Of a stretch of DNA of 64,000 bases, positions 44,832 through 54,594 are shown piece after piece (within the stretch, counting starts at the first letter, position 1; each line of letters begins with the position of its first letter). The position numbers were made by a program, and so were the translations under genes. Location: NCBI RefSeq assembly GCF_964186585.1, contig NZ_OZ075067.1, forward strand, positions 1,364,001 through 1,428,000, in the 5' to 3' direction. The stretch is from Microbacterium sp. MM2322. GTDB taxonomy: Bacteria > Actinomycetota > Actinomycetes > Actinomycetales > Microbacteriaceae. The notes beneath the pieces were generated by a model, which was not told the DNA's origin, searched no databases, and was given only the letters and a program-made list of their open reading frames with translations.

Positions 44832-47351
44832 ATGGAAACAGCGCAGCATCCCGGCGACGAGAACCTGACTCGAGAGGATGCCGCGGCCCGGGCATCCGTC
44901 ATCGTCGTCGACACGATCGAGATCGACCTCGACGTGCGGTCGGCGTCGGATCCGTCCCGGGAGGATTTCGCGACGCAGAGCACGCTCCGCTTCGCATCGA
45001 CCGCGGACGAGACCTGGGTCGACTTCCTCGGAGTCGCGGTGGACGAGGTCGAGGTCAACGGCGAGACGCGCCCCGTCGAGTGGGACGGCGCCCGCATCCG
45101 CCTGAACGGACTCGCGGCGGACAACACCGTCCGGATTCGCGCCCGCGGCCGATACAGCCGCTCGGGTGAGGGTCTGCACCGCTTCACCGACCCCGTCGAC
45201 GGTGCCGTGTACCTCTACACGCAGTACGAGCCCGCCGACAGCCGCCGCGTCTACCCCTGCTTCGAGCAGCCCGATCTGAAGGCGCGGTGGACCTTCCACG
45301 TCACTGCCTCCGCCGACGGTGTCGTGCTCTCCGGCGGAGCCGAAACCCAACGGGTCGAGGTGGACGACGGCGTTCGGGTGTCATTCGCCGAGACTCCGCC
45401 GTTGTCGAGCTACGTGACGGCGGTCGCGGTCGGTCCCTACCACCGTGTCGACGGCGTGTGGCGGGGCGAGCGCCAGATCGTCGATCTCGGCGTCCTCTGC
45501 CGTGCGTCGCTCGCGGAACACCTCGACGCCGAGGAGATCCTCGACATCACCCGCCGCGGTCTCGACTTCTTCACGTCCGCGTTCGATCAGGACTACCCCT
45601 GGGGCAAGTACGACCAGATCTTCGTGCCCGAGTACAACCTCGGCGCGATGGAGAACCCCGGCCTCGTGACGTTCACCGAGGCGTACGTCTTCCGAGGCGC
45701 GGCGACCGTCGCGCAGCGCGAAGCACGATCCAACACGATCCTGCACGAGATGGCGCACATGTGGTTCGGCGACCTCGTGACGATGCGGTGGTGGGACGAC
45801 CTGTGGCTGAAGGAGTCGTTCGCCGACTTCATGGGGACTCACGCGAACGTCGCGACCGGCTTGTTCCCGGATGCCTGGGTCACGTTCGCGAGCCGGCGGA
45901 AGGGATGGGCGTACGTCCAGGATCAGCTCCCCACGACGCATCCGATCGTCGCCGACATCCCGGACCTCGAAGCCGCCAAGCTGAACTTCGACGGAATCAC
46001 CTATGCCAAGGGCGCGTCGGTTCTGAAGCAGCTCGTCGGCTTCGTCGGCGAGGATGCCTTCTTCCGGGGCGCGCAGCGTTATTTCGCGACGCACGCGTAC
46101 GGCAACACGACGCTCGGCGATCTGCTGTCGGCCCTCGAAGAGGCGTCCGGTCGCGACCTCCGCTCATGGAGTGCCGCGTGGCTGGAGACGACGGGGCTGC
46201 CGACCCTCACGGTCGAACGTCAGCCGCTTGCCCTCGTGCAGGACATCGCGCGGCCGCACACCGTTCGCACCGGTCTGTGGGACGACGCGGAGGGCCGCCT
46301 CGTGGCGCGCGGCAACGTGGTCGTCGACCTGTTCGGCGATCGCACGGTGGCGGAGGCGCCGGTCCTGCCTGATGCCGACCTCGTCATCGCGAACGTCGAC
46401 GATCGCTCCTACGCCAAGGTGCGGCTCGACCCCCGTTCGCTCGCGGCCGTGACGCGTGGCTTGTCGAGCATGCCCGACGCGGTTGCGCGGGGGGTGGTGT
46501 GGGCCGCGCTCTGGAACGCTACCCGCGACGGCGAGCTCGCGGCATCCGCTTACCTCTCCATCGCCGCGCAGCACGCGCCGCGGGAGTCGCATCCCGCTCT
46601 TCTCGCCGACGTGCTCGCGCACGCGGCGTTCGCCGTCCGTCACTACGTTCCCGAAGCCGAGCGGGTCGCGACGGCGGCGGCGTGGCTCGAGGGCGCGTGG
46701 AGCGCGATGAGCGACGCCGAGGCCGCCTCCGACGCCCAGCTCATCTGGGCACGCGCCGTCGGCGGTGCCGCGGAACTCTGCGCCGACCGGGCGGCCGAGA
46801 TGACGGCGATCCTGACCGGCGAGACACCGGCTCCGTCGGGACTTCCGCTCGACCCCGAGTTGCGATGGGGCTGGCTGTTCGGCCTCGTGTCCTCGGGGAA
46901 CGCCGGGGTGGATGAGATCGAGGCGGAAGCCGCGCAGGATGCCACGGCGTCGGGCCGGACGGCTCGTCTCGCAGCCCTCGCGGCTCTGCCCGAGGCATCC
47001 GTCCGTCGCGAGGGATGGCACGCGGCGTGGGACGACCTCTCGCTGACGAACGATCACCTCGACGCGACCATCCGCGGAATCCGGGCGGGGGAGAGCCGCG
47101 AACTGATCGCCGCCTTCGACGGCGACTACTTCGATCGGATCCTGCCGGCGTGGCGCTCGCGGAGCATCGAGATCGCCGCACGCCTCGTGCGCGGACTGTT
47201 CCCGTCGACGACCGACACGTCAGCGGTGGACTCCTGGCTCGCGGCGAACGCGGATGCCCCGGGTTCCCTGCGCCGCATCCTTACCGAGCAGCGCGACCAC
47301 CTGGCACGCGACCTGCGTGTCTGTGCCGCTCAGCCCGGGCTTCCGGCCTGA
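44832..47351 (+). CDS. pepN: Aminopeptidase N (M1)
   Basis: 839 residues. Zinc exopeptidase with the exopeptidase motif GAMENPG and the zinc site HEMAHMWFGDLVT followed by LKESFADF (HExxH-x18-E). The catalytic Tyr should be in YAKGASVLKQL. The C-terminal ERAP-like helical domain is complete. Length is typical of actinobacterial PepN. Probably cytoplasmic: no signal peptide. Confidence 0.95.
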   Translation: METAQHPGDENLTREDAAARASVIVVDTIEIDLDVRSASDPSREDFATQSTLRFASTADETWVDFLGVAVDEVEVNGETRPVEWDGARIRLNGLAADNTVRIRARGRYSRSGEGLHRFTDPVDGAVYLYTQYEPADSRRVYPCFEQPDLKARWTFHVTASADGVVLSGGAETQRVEVDDGVRVSFAETPPLSSYVTAVAVGPYHRVDGVWRGERQIVDLGVLCRASLAEHLDAEEILDITRRGLDFFTSAFDQDYPWGKYDQIFVPEYNLGAMENPGLVTFTEAYVFRGAATVAQREARSNTILHEMAHMWFGDLVTMRWWDDLWLKESFADFMGTHANVATGLFPDAWVTFASRRKGWAYVQDQLPTTHPIVADIPDLEAAKLNFDGITYAKGASVLKQLVGFVGEDAFFRGAQRYFATHAYGNTTLGDLLSALEEASGRDLRSWSAAWLETTGLPTLTVERQPLALVQDIARPHTVRTGLWDDAEGRLVARGNVVVDLFGDRTVAEAPVLPDADLVIANVDDRSYAKVRLDPRSLAAVTRGLSSMPDAVARGVVWAALWNATRDGELAASAYLSIAAQHAPRESHPALLADVLAHAAFAVRHYVPEAERVATAAAWLEGAWSAMSDAEAASDAQLIWARAVGGAAELCADRAAEMTAILTGETPAPSGLPLDPELRWGWLFGLVSSGNAGVDEIEAEAAQDATASGRTARLAALAALPEASVRREGWHAAWDDLSLTNDHLDATIRGIRAGESRELIAAFDGDYFDRILPAWRSRSIEIAARLVRGLFPSTTDTSAVDSWLAANADAPGSLRRILTEQRDHLARDLRVCAAQPGLPA

Positions 47352-47357
47352 CACGGT

Positions 47358-47389
47358 GAAGCGGCCCCGGGAGTTCCCGGGGCCGCTTC
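47358..47389. terminator. Bidirectional terminator between pepN and the fadB-like gene
   Basis: Perfect 14-bp stem (gaagcggccccggg and its complement) with an agtt loop. It lies in the 55-bp convergent gap. Confidence 0.9.
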
Positions 47390-47406
47390 GCGGTGTCCCA
47401 TGCTGA

Positions 47407-49548
47407 TCAGGCGATCCCGCGGATCGGCGGGTGGTGGAACGTGTCACCGAACACCCGGTCGCTCGCGCCCTCGCGGTCGAGGTACGGCGTCGCGCCGCCG
47501 TCGATGAACGGCCAGCCGGCGCCGAGGATGAGGCAGAGGTCGATGTCCTCGACCTCGGGCACGACGCCCTCGTCGAGCATCAGCTTGATCTCGTGCGCGA
47601 GTCCGTCCTGCACGCGGCGGAGGATCTCTTCGGCGGATGCCGGGGTCGAGCCGGTCGCCTTCCTCGCCACCTTCTCCGCAGCCTTGGTGAAGCCGGTGAC
47701 CCGGCCGCCCTTGTCCTTCTCGACGACCTCGTCCAGCGCGGCGAGTTCGTGGAAGTTCTCGTTCGCGTAGAACCGCTCGGGGAACGCGCCGACCATCGTG
47801 TCCTGCACGTGCGCGGCGACCTTCCAGCCGACGAGATCGATGAGCTGGAACGGCCCCATCGGCAGTCCGAGCGGCGCGAACGCCTTCTCGACATCCGCGA
47901 CCGGTGTGCCTTCGTAGACGGCGCGAGCGGCTTCGCCCATCACCTTCGCAAGCAGACGGTTCACGACGAACCCGGGTGCGTCGGCGGTCAGGACCGCGTT
48001 CTTCCCCAGGCCCTTGGCGACGACGAAGGCCGTCGACAGGGCGGCATCCGATGTCTTCGGCGTCTTCACGACCTCGATGAGCGGCATGACCGCGACCGGG
48101 TTGAAGAAGTGGAAGCCGACGAGCCGTTCGGGGTGTGCGAGCTTCGCGCCGATCTCCTCGACCGACAGCGACGAGGTGTTGGTCGCGAGGATGGCGTCCT
48201 CGGCGACGACGGCCTCGATCTCGGCGAACACCGACTGCTTGACGCCGACCTCTTCGAAGACCGCCTCGATCACGAAGTCGCAGTCGGCGTACGCCGATTT
48301 GTCGGTCGTTCCCGTCACGAGGGCGCGGAGTCGGTTGGCGGCGTCGCCGTCGAGCCGGCCCTTGGCCTCGAGCTTGCCGATCTCGTCGTGGATGTAGGCG
48401 ACGCCCTTGTCGACGCGGGCCTGATCGAGGTCGGTGATCAGCACCGGGACCTGGAGCTTCCGCACGAACAGGAGCGCGAACTGGCTGGCCATGAGGCCCG
48501 CGCCGATCACACCGACCTTCGTCACCTTCTTGGCCAGCGCCTTGTCGGGGGCACCCACGGGACGCTTCGCCCGCTTCTGCACCAGATCGAACGCGTACAT
48601 GGATGCCGCGAACTGGTCACCCGTGACGAGTGAGGCGAGCGCCTCGTCCTCCCGCGCGAAACCCTCGGCCTTCGTTCCGCTTTTCGCCTTGTCGAGCAGA
48701 TCGAGTGCGACGTAAGGGGAGCGCGGGACGGTGCCGATTTTCGACTCGAGCATCCCGCGAGCCATCTTGACCGCGATCGGCCACTTGGTGAGTCGCTCGA
48801 TTTTGCCCGGGGTGTTCTTCCGCTCGACCTTCACGGAGCCACCGAGCACGCCGTCCGCCCATCGCAGCGACGCCTCGAGGTAGTTCGACGCCGGGAAGAT
48901 CGCGTCCATGATGCCGAGGTCGAACGCCTGCTGCGGCTTGAGCACCCGGTTCTGCTTCAGCGGGTTGGATATGACCACCTCGAGAGCGTTCTCGATGCCG
49001 ATGAGGTTCGGGAGGAGGTATGCACCGCCCCACCCGGGGATGATGCCGAGGAACACTTCCGGGAGTGCGATCGCGGGCGCGGAGGCATCGACCGTCCGGT
49101 AGGTGGAGTTCAGGGCGATCTCGAGACCGCCGCCCAAGGCGAGGCCGTTCACGAATGCGAACGACGGCACACCCAGATCGGACAGCTTCCCGAGCACGTG
49201 GTGGCCGAGCTGCGCGATGAGGCGTGCGTTCTCGACCGAGCCGACGTTGCTGACCTCGCTGAGATCAGCGCCGGCGGCGAGGATGTACTGCTTGCCCGTG
49301 ATGCCGACAGCGTGAATCTCGCCGGCGGCCGCGCGAGCGGCGAGGCCGTCGAGGGTCGCGCCCAGCGCCGTCAGAGTCGCCGGCCCCAGTGTGTTGGGCC
49401 GCGTGTGATCGCGACCGTTGTCGAGCGTGATGAGGGCGAGCACCTTGCCGCTCGCGAGCGTGATGTCGCGGACGGGGGAGTTCGTCACGACCTCGCTGTC
49501 CGAAAGGGAGAGCAGGGGGGAGAAATCGATCTGGTCGTAGTTCGTCAT
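47407..49548 (-). CDS. Fatty acid oxidation multifunctional enzyme (enoyl-CoA hydratase / 3-hydroxyacyl-CoA dehydrogenase)
   Basis: 713 residues. The N-terminal crotonase domain (FVNGLALGGGLEIALN; PEVFLGIIPGWGGAYLLP) is joined to an NAD-binding dehydrogenase domain (VGVIGAGLMASQFALLF) with the HADH signature FHFFNPVAVMPLIEVV and the C-terminal domain DAPGFVVNRLL. It works in beta-oxidation together with the thiolase encoded just upstream (11-bp gap). Equivalent to FadB/FadJ. Start ATG at 49548; residues farther upstream in frame read as antisense of the thiolase. Confidence 0.93.
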   Translation of the reverse strand: MTNYDQIDFSPLLSLSDSEVVTNSPVRDITLASGKVLALITLDNGRDHTRPNTLGPATLTALGATLDGLAARAAAGEIHAVGITGKQYILAAGADLSEVSNVGSVENARLIAQLGHHVLGKLSDLGVPSFAFVNGLALGGGLEIALNSTYRTVDASAPAIALPEVFLGIIPGWGGAYLLPNLIGIENALEVVISNPLKQNRVLKPQQAFDLGIMDAIFPASNYLEASLRWADGVLGGSVKVERKNTPGKIERLTKWPIAVKMARGMLESKIGTVPRSPYVALDLLDKAKSGTKAEGFAREDEALASLVTGDQFAASMYAFDLVQKRAKRPVGAPDKALAKKVTKVGVIGAGLMASQFALLFVRKLQVPVLITDLDQARVDKGVAYIHDEIGKLEAKGRLDGDAANRLRALVTGTTDKSAYADCDFVIEAVFEEVGVKQSVFAEIEAVVAEDAILATNTSSLSVEEIGAKLAHPERLVGFHFFNPVAVMPLIEVVKTPKTSDAALSTAFVVAKGLGKNAVLTADAPGFVVNRLLAKVMGEAARAVYEGTPVADVEKAFAPLGLPMGPFQLIDLVGWKVAAHVQDTMVGAFPERFYANENFHELAALDEVVEKDKGGRVTGFTKAAEKVARKATGSTPASAEEILRRVQDGLAHEIKLMLDEGVVPEVEDIDLCLILGAGWPFIDGGATPYLDREGASDRVFGDTFHHPPIRGIA

Positions 49549-49559
49549 CGTCGACAACC

Positions 49560-50762
49560 TCACTTCTTCTTGCCGTTGTAGTGGGGGTTCTCCCAGATGA
49601 CCGAACCGCCCTGCCCGAGCCCGACGCACATGGCGGTGAGCCCGTACCGGACATCGGGACGCTCGGCGAACTGTGCGGCGAGCTGGATCATCAGGCGAAC
49701 GCCGGATGCCGCCAGGGGGTGACCCAGCGCGATCGCACCGCCCCACTGGTTGACCCGCGGATCGTCATCGGCGATCCCGAAGTGGTCGAGCAGCGAGATC
49801 ACCTGAACCGCGAAGGCCTCGTTCAACTCGAACAGGCCGATGTCGCTGATCTTCAGCCCGGCCTTCTTCAACGCCTTCTCGGTCGACGGGATCGGACCGA
49901 TCCCCATGATCTCGGGCTGAACGCCGGCGAAGGCGAACGAGACGAGGCGCATCTTCGGCGCGAGGCCGAGCTCCTTGACGGCACCGCCGCCGGCCAGCAG
50001 TGACATCGTCGCGCCGTCGGTGAGCGGCGACGACGTGCCCGCCGTCACGCGCCCATGCGGGCGGAACGGCGTCTTCAGTGCGGCGAGGTCGGCCATCGTC
50101 GTCTGCGGACGGCGTCCCTCATCCTCGGTCGCCAGGCCCCAGGCGCCGGAGGCATCCTTCACCGCGACGGAAACCAGGTCGGGTTGGAACTTGCCGGCGT
50201 CGTAGGCGGCCTGCGCCTTGTGCTGGCTGAGCATGCCAAACCGGTCGGAACGCTCTTTGGTCAGCTGCGGGTAGCGATCGAAGATGCGCTCTGCCGTCAC
50301 CCCCATGTTGAGAGCGCCGGGGTCGACCATCTTCTCCGCGACGAAGCGCGGGTTGGGATCGGCGTTCCCCCCGATCGGGTAATGCCCCATGTGCTCGACG
50401 CCACCCGCGAGTGCGACGTCGTACATGCCGACCCCGATGGATGCGGCCATTGTCGTGACGCTCGTCATGGCGCCCGCACACATCCGGTCGATGGCGAAAC
50501 CGGGAACGGTCTGGGGAAGCCCCGCGAGGATCGCCACCGAACGGCCGAGGGTGAGGCCCTGTTCGCCCGTCTGACTGGTCGCGGCGATCGCGACGTCGTC
50601 GACGCGATCAGCCGGAACCGCGTGGTTCCGCTCCATCAGGCCGATCGTCGCCTTGACGGCGAGGTCGTCGGCTCGGGTGTTCCAATACATGCCCTTTTCG
50701 CCGGCACGCCCGAACGGGGTGCGTATTCCGTCGACGAAATAGACGTCCGAAAGCTCGGCCAC
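49560..50762 (-). CDS. fadA: Acetyl-CoA acyltransferase (thiolase)
   Basis: 400 residues. Cleaves 3-ketoacyl-CoA in beta-oxidation. The nucleophile Cys in DRMCAGAMTSV, the NEAFAVQ motif, the His in GHPLAASG and the second Cys in CVGLGQGG are all present. Forms an operon with the multifunctional enzyme downstream (fadA-fadB order). Confidence 0.94.
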   Translation of the reverse strand: MAELSDVYFVDGIRTPFGRAGEKGMYWNTRADDLAVKATIGLMERNHAVPADRVDDVAIAATSQTGEQGLTLGRSVAILAGLPQTVPGFAIDRMCAGAMTSVTTMAASIGVGMYDVALAGGVEHMGHYPIGGNADPNPRFVAEKMVDPGALNMGVTAERIFDRYPQLTKERSDRFGMLSQHKAQAAYDAGKFQPDLVSVAVKDASGAWGLATEDEGRRPQTTMADLAALKTPFRPHGRVTAGTSSPLTDGATMSLLAGGGAVKELGLAPKMRLVSFAFAGVQPEIMGIGPIPSTEKALKKAGLKISDIGLFELNEAFAVQVISLLDHFGIADDDPRVNQWGGAIALGHPLAASGVRLMIQLAAQFAERPDVRYGLTAMCVGLGQGGSVIWENPHYNGKKK

Positions 50763-50834
50763 ACTGCCTCCAATGATTGGGTTCCCACCCAGCCTAGGGA
50801 CGCTGTCGAGCCGCGAAAATCGGTTGGTTCGAAC

Positions 50835-52031
50835 CTACGAAGCCGTCTCAGATGCCGCGTCGGCGCTCTGCACGGAATCGACAAAGGCTGCGGCGATCAG
50901 CTGTGCAGTCTGTTCAATCTGCCACGAGCGCGCGCCGAGTTCGCGGAGGGCCTCGCTGATGGATGGCGCGTCCACCTCAGCCGGCGGATTCCACGCCACA
51001 CGACGCAGGAGATCCGGAGTCAGCAGGTTCTCTGGGGGCATGTGAAGTTCTTCGGCTTTCGCCTCGACGAGGGGTCGAGCGGCTTTCAGCCGCGCGTCCG
51101 CCGCGGGATTTCGATCCGCCCACGCCCGGGGCGGCGGCATCCCGTCGCCGGAGCCGCGCTCCGAAGGAAGGGCAGGGTCGTTCCGTCCCGTCTCGATCGC
51201 GGCCCACCAGCGGTCCAGCTGGCTGCGGCTGGCGCGACCCGTGAAGTCCTTGACGCGAGCGAGGTCCTGCTTGGTGGCTGGGTCGGCGATGACTGCAGCG
51301 ACGAGCGAGCGATCGGGCACGAGGCGACCGGGGGAGACGTCCTCCGTCCGCGCGAAGTCCTCTCGCGCCGCCCAGAGTGCGCGGGCGACGGCGAGGGCGC
51401 GACGGCCCCGCACCGTGTGAAGGCCGCTGAGGCGACGCCACGGCTCTTCGCGAGGCGGCTTGGGTGCGCGCGTACGAACGGCTTCGAATTCTTCTTCCGC
51501 GAACGCGGTCTTGCCCTGCTCCTCGAGTTCGGTCGCGAGGGCGTCGCGGACGTCGATGAGGTGCAGCACATCGAGGGCGGCGTACTCCAACCAGCCCTGC
51601 GGAAGCGGGCGCGTCGACCAGTCCGCGGCCGAGTGCGCCTTGGCGAGGGAGATTCCGAGAGTCTCCTCGACGACCGCCCCGAGTCCGACGCGCTCGTGGC
51701 CGAGGAGGCGGGCGGCGAGTTCGGTGTCGAAGATCCGAGGCGGCTCGAGCCCGGCTTCGCGGAGCGACGGAAGATCCTGGCTCGCGGCGTGAAGCACCCA
51801 CTCCTCGCCGCCGATGGCCGCCTGCAACGCCGACAGATCGCCGATTGCGGGCGGGTCGAAGAGGAAGACCTCGCTTCCTCGTCGGAAGACCTGGATCAGG
51901 TACGCACGCTGCGAGTATCGGAACCCCGATGCACGCTCCACGTCGACAGCGACAGGGCCGTGCCCCACCGCTAGGCGCGACGCTGCGGCCGCCGCCGCAT
52001 CCTGATCGGCGATGACCTCGTATTCAGCCAC
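50835..52031 (-). CDS. rnd: Ribonuclease D-like 3'-5' exonuclease with HRDC domain
   Basis: 398 residues. DEDD nuclease motifs: VAVDVERASGF (Asp, Glu), FDTELAARLLG (Asp), LEYAALDVLHLIDV (Tyr, Asp of DEDDy). An HRDC-like nucleic-acid-binding domain follows (ALWAAREDFARTEDVSPGRL). The GTG at 52031 was chosen because the domain begins immediately after it; the frame continues upstream into DUF3000. It overlaps that gene's end by 8 bp, so they are co-transcribed. Confidence 0.88.
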   Translation of the reverse strand: MAEYEVIADQDAAAAAASRLAVGHGPVAVDVERASGFRYSQRAYLIQVFRRGSEVFLFDPPAIGDLSALQAAIGGEEWVLHAASQDLPSLREAGLEPPRIFDTELAARLLGHERVGLGAVVEETLGISLAKAHSAADWSTRPLPQGWLEYAALDVLHLIDVRDALATELEEQGKTAFAEEEFEAVRTRAPKPPREEPWRRLSGLHTVRGRRALAVARALWAAREDFARTEDVSPGRLVPDRSLVAAVIADPATKQDLARVKDFTGRASRSQLDRWWAAIETGRNDPALPSERGSGDGMPPPRAWADRNPAADARLKAARPLVEAKAEELHMPPENLLTPDLLRRVAWNPPAEVDAPSISEALRELGARSWQIEQTAQLIAAAFVDSVQSADAASETAS

Positions 52032-52605
52032 GTGTACTCCGCTGCCCGCCGAAAACGGCGATGTTCTCCGAGCCCGGGGGAAGACCGGCCAACATGCAGA
52101 CCAGCTCACCCCAGGCATCCATATGACTGCTCAGGCTTCCTTCGGGAGACCACGATGCGCGAAGCTCGATCTGCGCACCGTCACCCTCCGCAGCCAGCGT
52201 TCCGAAACCCTTCGACAGGGTCTTGGTCGCCGTGCCGGATGCCGCGTGGAACGTCGCTCCGCGCGCGGCGAGGGCATCGACCAGCCACGACCAGGCTACG
52301 TCGGCGAGGAGCGGGTCGGTACCGATCTCCGATTCGAGCGGTGCCTGCGCGAAACAGACGATCCGCCAGGCGCTGCCCCAGGCATCCGGTTCCGACTCGT
52401 CGTGCAGGATGACGATGCGTCCCGTCCCATAGGGGGACTCGCCGTCGTCGTCGGGGCGCACGTCGCCCGCGAACGCGATTGCATCGGGCGCGAGCGAGGC
52501 CGGGGCTGCGATTTCGCGGACGATGAAGTCGTCGCGGAAGCGCAACTCGCGCAGCGCGGCGCTGACGACGAGGAATTCCGGCGTCCCGGACGGGGGTTCG
52601 GTCAC
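52024..52605 (-). CDS. DUF3000 protein
   Basis: 193 residues. RFRDDFIVREIAAPASLAPD and SWLVDALAARGATFHAASGT are the conserved blocks of the actinobacterial DUF3000 family, ending with WGELVCMLAGLPPGSENIAV. Function unknown; commonly next to rnd as here. Confidence 0.9.
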   Translation of the reverse strand: MTEPPSGTPEFLVVSAALRELRFRDDFIVREIAAPASLAPDAIAFAGDVRPDDDGESPYGTGRIVILHDESEPDAWGSAWRIVCFAQAPLESEIGTDPLLADVAWSWLVDALAARGATFHAASGTATKTLSKGFGTLAAEGDGAQIELRASWSPEGSLSSHMDAWGELVCMLAGLPPGSENIAVFGGQRSTRG

Positions 52606-52630
52606 GGCGTCAGACTAGAGTGAGGGCACC

Positions 52631-53851
52631 ATGAAGGCTTCCAGGCGCGCCGTTCCCGACGACGCCCGGTCGGCGACGATCGTCGCGCTTCGCAGCACGA
52701 TCGTCGCTCTGGCTACCGCTTTCGTCAGCGCGACGGGCCTTCTCGCCCTTCTTGCCGGGCGCGTCGCACGCCGGGTCGTCACCCCTTCGGCGCGCACTCC
52801 CGACACCACGATCGTCGACGTCGACATCGTCGCGCAGACGATCACTCTGTCCCGCTCCGACGACACCGTCCTGCCCGGGCGTTACGGCCTCTTCACGACG
52901 GGTACCAAGAGTTACGTCAAGCTCGGCACGGTGCTGACAGCCCGCGGCGACACGGTCACCCGAAAGCTGCTGACCGAGATCGACGAGAACGACCGGCTCA
53001 CCGCCGCCGCCGCCTTCAGCGGGTGGTACTTCGCCGAGCCGGGCGAACTTCACCTCCCCTTCGAGCGTGTGATGGTGCCGACGGCTCTCGGTCCGTGCCC
53101 CGCCTGGGTTTTCCCGGCAGGCCAGCCCACGGACGTCTGGGCGGTCCACATCCACGGCCGCGGCACCACGCGTGCCGAGACCCTGCGTGCCGTGCCGGTC
53201 TTCCACGCAGCGGGGATCACCTCGATCCTCACGTCGTATCGCAACGACACCGACGCCCCGCGGAGCAGGGGCGGGAGCTCTGCTCTGGGCGCGACCGAGT
53301 GGCGCGACGTCGACCGGGCGATCGGCTACGCCCGTCGTTCTGGCGCACGACGCATCGTGTTGATGGGCTGGTCGATGGGAGGCGCCATCGCCATGCAGCT
53401 CGCGATGAATTCGGCTCACCGCGACCTCATCGAGGGTGTCGTGCTCGACTCGCCGGTCGTCGATTGGCGCCAGGTGCTCACCCACCACGCCGACTCGAGC
53501 GGCATCCCGCGTCCGCTCACGCGGGCCGCGCTCGGGGCACTGACCCGCCCGTGGGCGTCCGCGGTGACGGGAGCGGCCGATCCGATCCCCTGGGGCAGGC
53601 TCGACGTCCTGGCCCGTTCCGGGGAGTTGGTCACGCCGACCCTGATCCTCCACAGCGACGGGGACGACTTCGTGCCGGCGCAGGCGTCTCGAACGCTACG
53701 GGATCGGCGGCCCGACCTCGTCGAGCTCGAGGAGTTCGAGCGCGCTCGCCACACCAAGCTCTGGAACTACGACGAAGAGCGGTGGTCGTCCCGCATCCGC
53801 GAGTGGCTGGACACTCAGGGACTCAGCGGCGGCGCAGCCTCAAGTAGCTGA
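52631..53851 (+). CDS. Alpha/beta hydrolase with N-terminal membrane anchor
   Basis: 406 residues. One hydrophobic helix near the N-terminus (about 25-45), then a linker and an alpha/beta-hydrolase core: WAVHIHGRGTTRAET (oxyanion region), the nucleophile elbow LMGWSMGGAIAMQ, an acidic residue in LHSDGDDFVP and the catalytic His in ERARHTKLW. Probably anchored with the domain outside. Its 3' end overlaps the RibD-like gene by 29 bp in convergent orientation. Substrate unknown. Confidence 0.86.
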   Translation: MKASRRAVPDDARSATIVALRSTIVALATAFVSATGLLALLAGRVARRVVTPSARTPDTTIVDVDIVAQTITLSRSDDTVLPGRYGLFTTGTKSYVKLGTVLTARGDTVTRKLLTEIDENDRLTAAAAFSGWYFAEPGELHLPFERVMVPTALGPCPAWVFPAGQPTDVWAVHIHGRGTTRAETLRAVPVFHAAGITSILTSYRNDTDAPRSRGGSSALGATEWRDVDRAIGYARRSGARRIVLMGWSMGGAIAMQLAMNSAHRDLIEGVVLDSPVVDWRQVLTHHADSSGIPRPLTRAALGALTRPWASAVTGAADPIPWGRLDVLARSGELVTPTLILHSDGDDFVPAQASRTLRDRRPDLVELEEFERARHTKLWNYDEERWSSRIREWLDTQGLSGGAASSS

Positions 53852-54527
53852 ACCCATCGTCGTCCACGAGAACGCCTGCGGGCCGGGTGTCGATGGGTCG
53901 TCGGAGGGGCAGGAACGGACCCGCGGTCGGCACGAGGTGGGGCGCCGCGGTCACGCAGTATTCGTCGATGAGATCGTCGGCGGCGAATTGCGCGGCCAGC
54001 ATCGGACCGCCCTCGCAGACGATGTGCCGAAGTCCGCGCTCGGTGAGCGCCGAGAGGATGCCGGTCGCCGTCATCCGTCCATCGGTCGCGGCGACGCGAA
54101 CCACCGTGACGCCGTGGGAAGGCGGTGGCGCTTCGGTGCCGGGGGGCATGACCAGCAGGACCTGGTCGTCAGGTCCGTCGGGGTCGGGGTCGAGGCGGTG
54201 CCCGGCGAGGTCACCGGAGCTCGTGATGACGGCCAAGCGCGAGCGACGGGGGAGGAGGTAACCCTCCGCTCGAACTGTCTCCGCGCCGACGATGATCGCG
54301 TCGGCGCTGGCACGGATGACGCCCAGGATCGCTCGATCGGCCCGGTTGGTGAGTGTGTTGCTCGTCCCATCGGGGCCGACAGCGGAGCCGGTGAGCGACG
54401 TGATCATGTTGAGCCGGACCCAGTCCGTCTCGATTGGCGCGTAACGGTGGGCGAGCCAGCGGCGTCCCTCCGGACTCGCGGCGTCCATACGCTCGCCGGA
54501 CGACGGCAGCACCTCTGTCACCCACAC
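53823..54527 (-). CDS. Dihydrofolate reductase-like (RibD C-terminal domain) oxidoreductase
   Basis: 234 residues. WVRLNMITSLTGSAVGPDG is the opening of the RibD C-terminal/DHFR fold, followed by DAIIVGAETVRAEGY (nucleotide-binding helix) and LRHIVCEGGPMLAAQF. The deaminase half of RibD is absent, so it may be a stand-alone pyrimidine reductase or another NADPH-dependent enzyme. GTG at 54527 is used; a GTG two codons on (54521) is also possible. Confidence 0.83.
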   Translation of the reverse strand: MWVTEVLPSSGERMDAASPEGRRWLAHRYAPIETDWVRLNMITSLTGSAVGPDGTSNTLTNRADRAILGVIRASADAIIVGAETVRAEGYLLPRRSRLAVITSSGDLAGHRLDPDPDGPDDQVLLVMPPGTEAPPPSHGVTVVRVAATDGRMTATGILSALTERGLRHIVCEGGPMLAAQFAADDLIDEYCVTAAPHLVPTAGPFLPLRRPIDTRPAGVLVDDDGFSYLRLRRR

Positions 54528-54594
54528 GCGGCCATCCTCGCATGTCGCTCGTCCACGGGAGGGGGCGATCCCCCCCGGCGGCTAGGCTGGGGGA